A stretch of DNA of 64,000 bases from Rhodopseudomonas sp. (GTDB lineage Bacteria > Pseudomonadota > Alphaproteobacteria > Rhizobiales > Xanthobacteraceae). This document shows positions 61,183-64,000 of the stretch, piece by piece. Every line of letters begins with the position of its first letter. Positions within the stretch are counted from its first letter, which is position 1. The stretch is taken from positions 186,001 through 250,000 of the forward strand of contig WGNB01000001.1 of the NCBI GenBank assembly GCA_016124795.1, given 5' to 3'. The position numbers were made by a program, and so were the translations under genes. The notes beneath the pieces were generated by a model. That model saw only the letters and a list, made by a program, of their open reading frames with translations. It did not search any database and was not told the DNA's origin.

Positions 61183-61785
61183 CTACGGTATCTTGCCGGC
61201 CGATTTCGGCGGCCGGCCGCGGCGCGGGCGGGATTCACGTTTGTCGGGCGCGATGCCCTTGGCCGGCAGAACGAGCGGCGTTGCTCCGAGCGGTTCGCGC
61301 AGTGCTTGTTCGAGATCGCTCAGCATGTCTTGCAGCAACGCCAGTTTTTCTGCGCCATAGCGCTTGCTGATTTCGGCGTAGATCGCCTCCGAATTGACGC
61401 CGACGCCGTTGACCAACTCGCGTCCGCGTTCGCTGATCGACACGAGGCCGCGCCGCATATCCTGCTCGGACGCACGGCGCACGATCAGGTCACGCTCGTC
61501 GAGGTCCTTCAGAATGCGCGACAGCGATGGCGGCAGCAGAAAGGCGGCTTGTGCGAGCGCCATCACTTCCATGGCCTCGACCGACATCAGCGCGCGCAGC
61601 ACCCGCCATTGCTGCTCGGTCACGCCGAAGTAATGGAGGCTGGGCCGGAAATAACTCATGACCGCCTCGCGAGCCTTCAGCAGCGCCATCGGCAACGACC
61701 GCGAGAATTCGCGCAACGGCAGCAGCGGGGTCTCGCGCAGAAGATTGTTGTCGTCGCCGCTGCGTTTACGGACGTTCGCCGTCAT
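61183..61785 (-). CDS. hpaR: Homoprotocatechuate operon regulator HpaR (MarR family)
   Basis: The start ATG 61785 is chosen over the longer frame (to 61881), which would run through the operator. 200 residues. The HpaR fingerprint is clear: REFSRSLPMALLKAREAVMSYFRPSLHYFGVTEQQWRVLRAL (in register), then the winged helix LPPSLSRILKDLDERDLIVRRASEQDMRRG. The C-terminal 35 residues are basic and proline-rich, longer than enterobacterial HpaR. It represses the divergent hpaE-hpaD genes until homoprotocatechuate-type ligands bind. Confidence 0.87.
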   Translation of the reverse strand: MTANVRKRSGDDNNLLRETPLLPLREFSRSLPMALLKAREAVMSYFRPSLHYFGVTEQQWRVLRALMSVEAMEVMALAQAAFLLPPSLSRILKDLDERDLIVRRASEQDMRRGLVSISERGRELVNGVGVNSEAIYAEISKRYGAEKLALLQDMLSDLEQALREPLGATPLVLPAKGIAPDKRESRPRRGRPPKSAGKIP

Positions 61786-61855
61786 GCTGCTGTTGCCTTT
61801 CCTGAAATGGCCGGTCGCGTCGGCGCAACTTATCACCGTAAGCGGCGCTTCCCTG

Positions 61856-61890
61856 TTGACAATCGGGCATTTGTTTAACATGTTAATTAA
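61856..61890. promoter_or_regulatory. hpaE promoter region with HpaR-type palindrome
   Basis: TTGACA (61856-61861) resembles a -35. About 14 bp on lies the perfect palindrome TTAACATGTTAA (61875-61886), overlapping TTAATTAA (61883-61890), covering the place of a -10. The region separates divergent hpaR and hpaE. Confidence 0.6.
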
Positions 61891-62051
61891 ATCAGCGCCA
61901 GCCGGAAGCCGCCGTTGACGCCGGCATATTCAATGAGACGCGAACCGAAAGCCAGATGCAGGGCCTTGTCGCGCCAGAGGCAACCCAACAAGACCGGGGC
62001 CACGTCGTTTCAAGACGTGGGTCAGCACCAATATCGATAGCCGAGGAAACG

Positions 62052-63569
62052 ATGCCGACATTCGAAGAAAATCTGGCGAAGGCCGACACTTATCTCGTCC
62101 GTTTCCGCGCCGACGGCGTCCTGAACCAGATCGGCGGCGAGGCCGTGGCGGCATCGAGTGGCGCGACATTCGACACTATTTCGCCGGTCGATTTAAAGCC
62201 GCTGGCACAGGTCGCGCGCGGCGATGCCGCCGATATTGACCGGGCTGCTCAAGCCGCGAAAGCGGCGTTTCCGGCCTGGGCCGCGCTTGGCGGCGACAAG
62301 CGCAAGGCGTTGCTGCACAAGATCGCCGATGCGATCGTCGCGCGGGCCGAGGAAATCGCGCTCGTCGAATGCATGGATACGGGCCAGTCGTTGAAGTTCA
62401 TGGCCAAGGCGGCGCTGCGCGGCGCCGAAAATTTCCGCTTCTTCGCCGATCGCGCGCCGGAGGCCCGCGACGGCAAGGTGCTGCGAACCGAGGGTCAACT
62501 CAATCTGACCGGCCGGATGCCGATCGGTCCGGTCGGCATCATTACGCCGTGGAATACGCCGTTCATGCTGTCGACCTGGAAGATCGCCCCGGCGCTTGCC
62601 GCTGGCTGCACGGTCGTCCACAAGCCGGCCGAGTTCTCGCCGCTGACGGCGCGTTTGCTGGTCGAGATCGCCGAAGCGGCGGGGCTGCCCAAAGGCGTCT
62701 GGAATCTCGTCAACGGCTTGGGCGAGGAAGCCGGCAAAGCCCTGACCGAACATCCGGCCATCAAGGCGATCGGTTTTGTCGGCGAGAGCCGTACCGGGTC
62801 GATGATCATGCGGCAGGGCGCGGCGACGCTGAAACGGGTTCACTTTGAACTCGGCGGCAAGAATCCGGTGATCGTATTCGCCGATGCCGACCTGGAGCGG
62901 GCGGCCGATGCCGCCGTCTTCATGATCTATTCGCTCAACGGCGAGCGTTGCACGTCCTCGTCACGTCTGCTGGTCGAGGATAGCATCTATCCGCAATTCA
63001 CCGCGATGGTGGCGGAGAAGGCCAAACGTATCAAAATCGGTCATCCGCTCGACCCGGCGACCGTCGTTGGCCCGTTGATCCATCCGGTGCACGAGAAGAA
63101 GGTGCTGGACTATCTCGAGATCGGACGCCGCGAAGGCGCGACGGTTGCGGCGGGCGGTGTGAAAGTCTCGGGTCTGGGCGAGGGCTGCTATATTGCGCCG
63201 ACGCTGTTCACCGGGGCGACCAACGCCATGCGCATTGCCAGGGAAGAGATTTTCGGACCCGTGCTCACGGCCATTCCGTTCAAGGATGAAGCCGAGGCCG
63301 TCAGCCTGGCGAACGATGTCGACTACGGGCTGACCGGCTATCTTTGGACCTCGGACCTGACCCGGGCCCTGCGAATGACCGACCAGCTTGAAGCCGGGAT
63401 GATCTGGGTCAATTCGGAGAACGTTCGCCACTTGCCGACGCCGTTCGGTGGCGTCAAGAATTCCGGCATCGGCCGCGACGGCGGTGACTGGTCGTTCGAC
63501 TTTTATATGGAAACGCGCAACGTGGCCTTTGCCACGGCCCATCACCCGATCCCGAAGCTCGCGGGCTGA
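62052..63569 (+). CDS. hpaE: 5-carboxymethyl-2-hydroxymuconate semialdehyde dehydrogenase
   Basis: From ATG 62052 (GAGGA upstream), 505 residues of the aldehyde dehydrogenase superfamily. Motifs: GPVGIITPWNTPFMLSTWKIAPALAAGCTVVHKPAEFSP (in register), catalytic Glu in FELGGKNP, catalytic Cys in NGERCTSSSR, EEIFGPVLTAIPF, and PFGGVKNSGIGRDGG. The HpaE assignment rests on close resemblance plus flanking hpaR and hpaD genes. It oxidises the ring-opened product of homoprotocatechuate with NAD+ to the dicarboxylate. Likely first gene of the hpa operon. Confidence 0.9.
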   Translation: MPTFEENLAKADTYLVRFRADGVLNQIGGEAVAASSGATFDTISPVDLKPLAQVARGDAADIDRAAQAAKAAFPAWAALGGDKRKALLHKIADAIVARAEEIALVECMDTGQSLKFMAKAALRGAENFRFFADRAPEARDGKVLRTEGQLNLTGRMPIGPVGIITPWNTPFMLSTWKIAPALAAGCTVVHKPAEFSPLTARLLVEIAEAAGLPKGVWNLVNGLGEEAGKALTEHPAIKAIGFVGESRTGSMIMRQGAATLKRVHFELGGKNPVIVFADADLERAADAAVFMIYSLNGERCTSSSRLLVEDSIYPQFTAMVAEKAKRIKIGHPLDPATVVGPLIHPVHEKKVLDYLEIGRREGATVAAGGVKVSGLGEGCYIAPTLFTGATNAMRIAREEIFGPVLTAIPFKDEAEAVSLANDVDYGLTGYLWTSDLTRALRMTDQLEAGMIWVNSENVRHLPTPFGGVKNSGIGRDGGDWSFDFYMETRNVAFATAHHPIPKLAG

Positions 63570-63622
63570 AATTCAAAAAGCATGCGCGTGGCGCGAACCG
63601 GCGCAATCTGACGGAGGAAGCA

Positions 63623-64000
63623 ATGCCGATCCCCAAGCCCAATCTCTATCCCGCCTTCAACGTTGTGCGGCTGAGCCACGTCGAGTTCATCGTCACCGAT
63701 CTCGCCAAGAGCCGCGCCTTCTACGTCGATACGCTCGGCCTTCAGGTGACCGACGAGGATGCCGGGACGATCTATCTGCGGGCCATGGAAGAGCGCGGTC
63801 ATCATTGCCTTGTGTTGAGGAAAGGCGCGACCGCCGCCATCGAGGCCCTGAGCATGAAGGTCTATTCGGAAGAGGATCTCGATAAGGCCAAGGTGTGGTT
63901 TGAAGCGAAGGGGCTGGAGGCGGCGTGGGTGGATCGCCCCTATCAGGGCCGCACGCTGCGCACCAAGGACAATTTCGGTACGCCGCTGGAATTCTATTTC
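63623..64000 (+). CDS. hpaD: 3,4-dihydroxyphenylacetate 2,3-dioxygenase, vicinal-oxygen-chelate type (partial, runs off the right edge)
   Basis: From ATG 63623 with GGAGGA 5 bp upstream; 126 residues are visible with no stop. IPKPNLYPAFNVVRLSHVEFIVTDLAKSRAFYVDTLG (in register), IYLRAMEERGHHCLVL and LRTKDNFGTPLEFYF match the N-terminal half of the Brevibacterium-type homoprotocatechuate dioxygenase, a cupin-free VOC-fold enzyme. The catalytic metal half lies beyond the window. It opens homoprotocatechuate to the semialdehyde used by HpaE. Confidence 0.87.
   Translation, partial: MPIPKPNLYPAFNVVRLSHVEFIVTDLAKSRAFYVDTLGLQVTDEDAGTIYLRAMEERGHHCLVLRKGATAAIEALSMKVYSEEDLDKAKVWFEAKGLEAAWVDRPYQGRTLRTKDNFGTPLEFYF

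Noticed and set aside
1-64000. Search for tRNA genes, CRISPR arrays, IS elements, integrases and attachment sites
   Set aside because: Reading through the window I found no cloverleaf-like gene, no regular spacer repeats, and no transposase or integrase motifs; direct repeats seen were short regulatory ones only.

Overview
The window is high-G+C DNA (about 62-68 % wherever I counted) from what is most likely an alphaproteobacterium of the Hyphomicrobiales, in the Bradyrhizobium/Rhodopseudomonas/Pseudolabrys range. This placement is inferred from the IalB-family protein, several orphan Bug-type (TctC) binding proteins, the FerA/FerB-type ferulate genes, homoprotocatechuate genes and the dense packing of ATGA-overlapping operons. 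I saw no tRNA, rRNA, CRISPR array, IS element or phage gene. The region looks like a chromosomal catabolic region for aromatic and nitrogen-containing compounds.

Layout. (1) 0.3-5.9 kb: a thiamine-diphosphate (ThDP) enzyme, an ABC transporter of the nitrate/taurine type without its own binding protein, and an orphan Bug protein. (2) 6-10.8 kb: a leftward operon of a 4,5-dihydroxyphthalate-decarboxylase-like protein, MhpB-type ring-cleavage dioxygenase and an alpha/beta hydrolase, with a divergent GntR regulator and another Bug gene. (3) 11-13.1 kb: an enoyl-CoA hydratase/aldolase-like gene and a class III CoA-transferase, of lower G+C. (4) 13.2-21.3 kb: a LysR gene divergent from a candidate operon ThDP enzyme - TctC - TctB - TctA - ferredoxin - fumarate-reductase/AprA-like flavoprotein. 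(5) 21.4-24.8 kb: ferredoxin-NADP reductase, an IalB-like secreted protein, and an orphan two-partner-secretion pore. (6) 25-33 kb: a ferulate module (MarR ferC, ferB, ferA, acyl-CoA dehydrogenase, TAXI-TRAP transporter).

(7) 33-48.4 kb is the most interesting part: a leftward operon of an amino-acid-type ABC transporter plus three tandem DUF1989 proteins, and a rightward operon for a three-subunit molybdenum hydroxylase. They share a 567-bp intergenic region that carries a sigma-54 promoter match for each operon and a long dyad midway between them. Further along lie a MarR regulator, a Rieske ferredoxin, a DUF1116 (AllG-like) protein, a cyclic amidohydrolase, a phosphoribosyltransferase and a ureohydrolase. 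The amidohydrolase promoter region repeats a 12-base part of the dyad. Together this suggests a nitrogen-controlled pathway for an unknown N-rich compound such as a heterocycle, ureide or guanidino compound.

(8) 48.5-57.2 kb: a LIV-type ABC transporter, a long-chain acyl-CoA ligase, a TetR regulator and a MetE-like protein, linked by three copies of one operator-like sequence. (9) 57.3-61.2 kb: IclR, a Bug protein and an FAD aromatic hydroxylase. (10) 61.2-64 kb: the beginning of a homoprotocatechuate meta-cleavage operon (hpaR, hpaE, hpaD), cut by the window end. All functions are read from sequence motifs and remembered family features; no database search was run.
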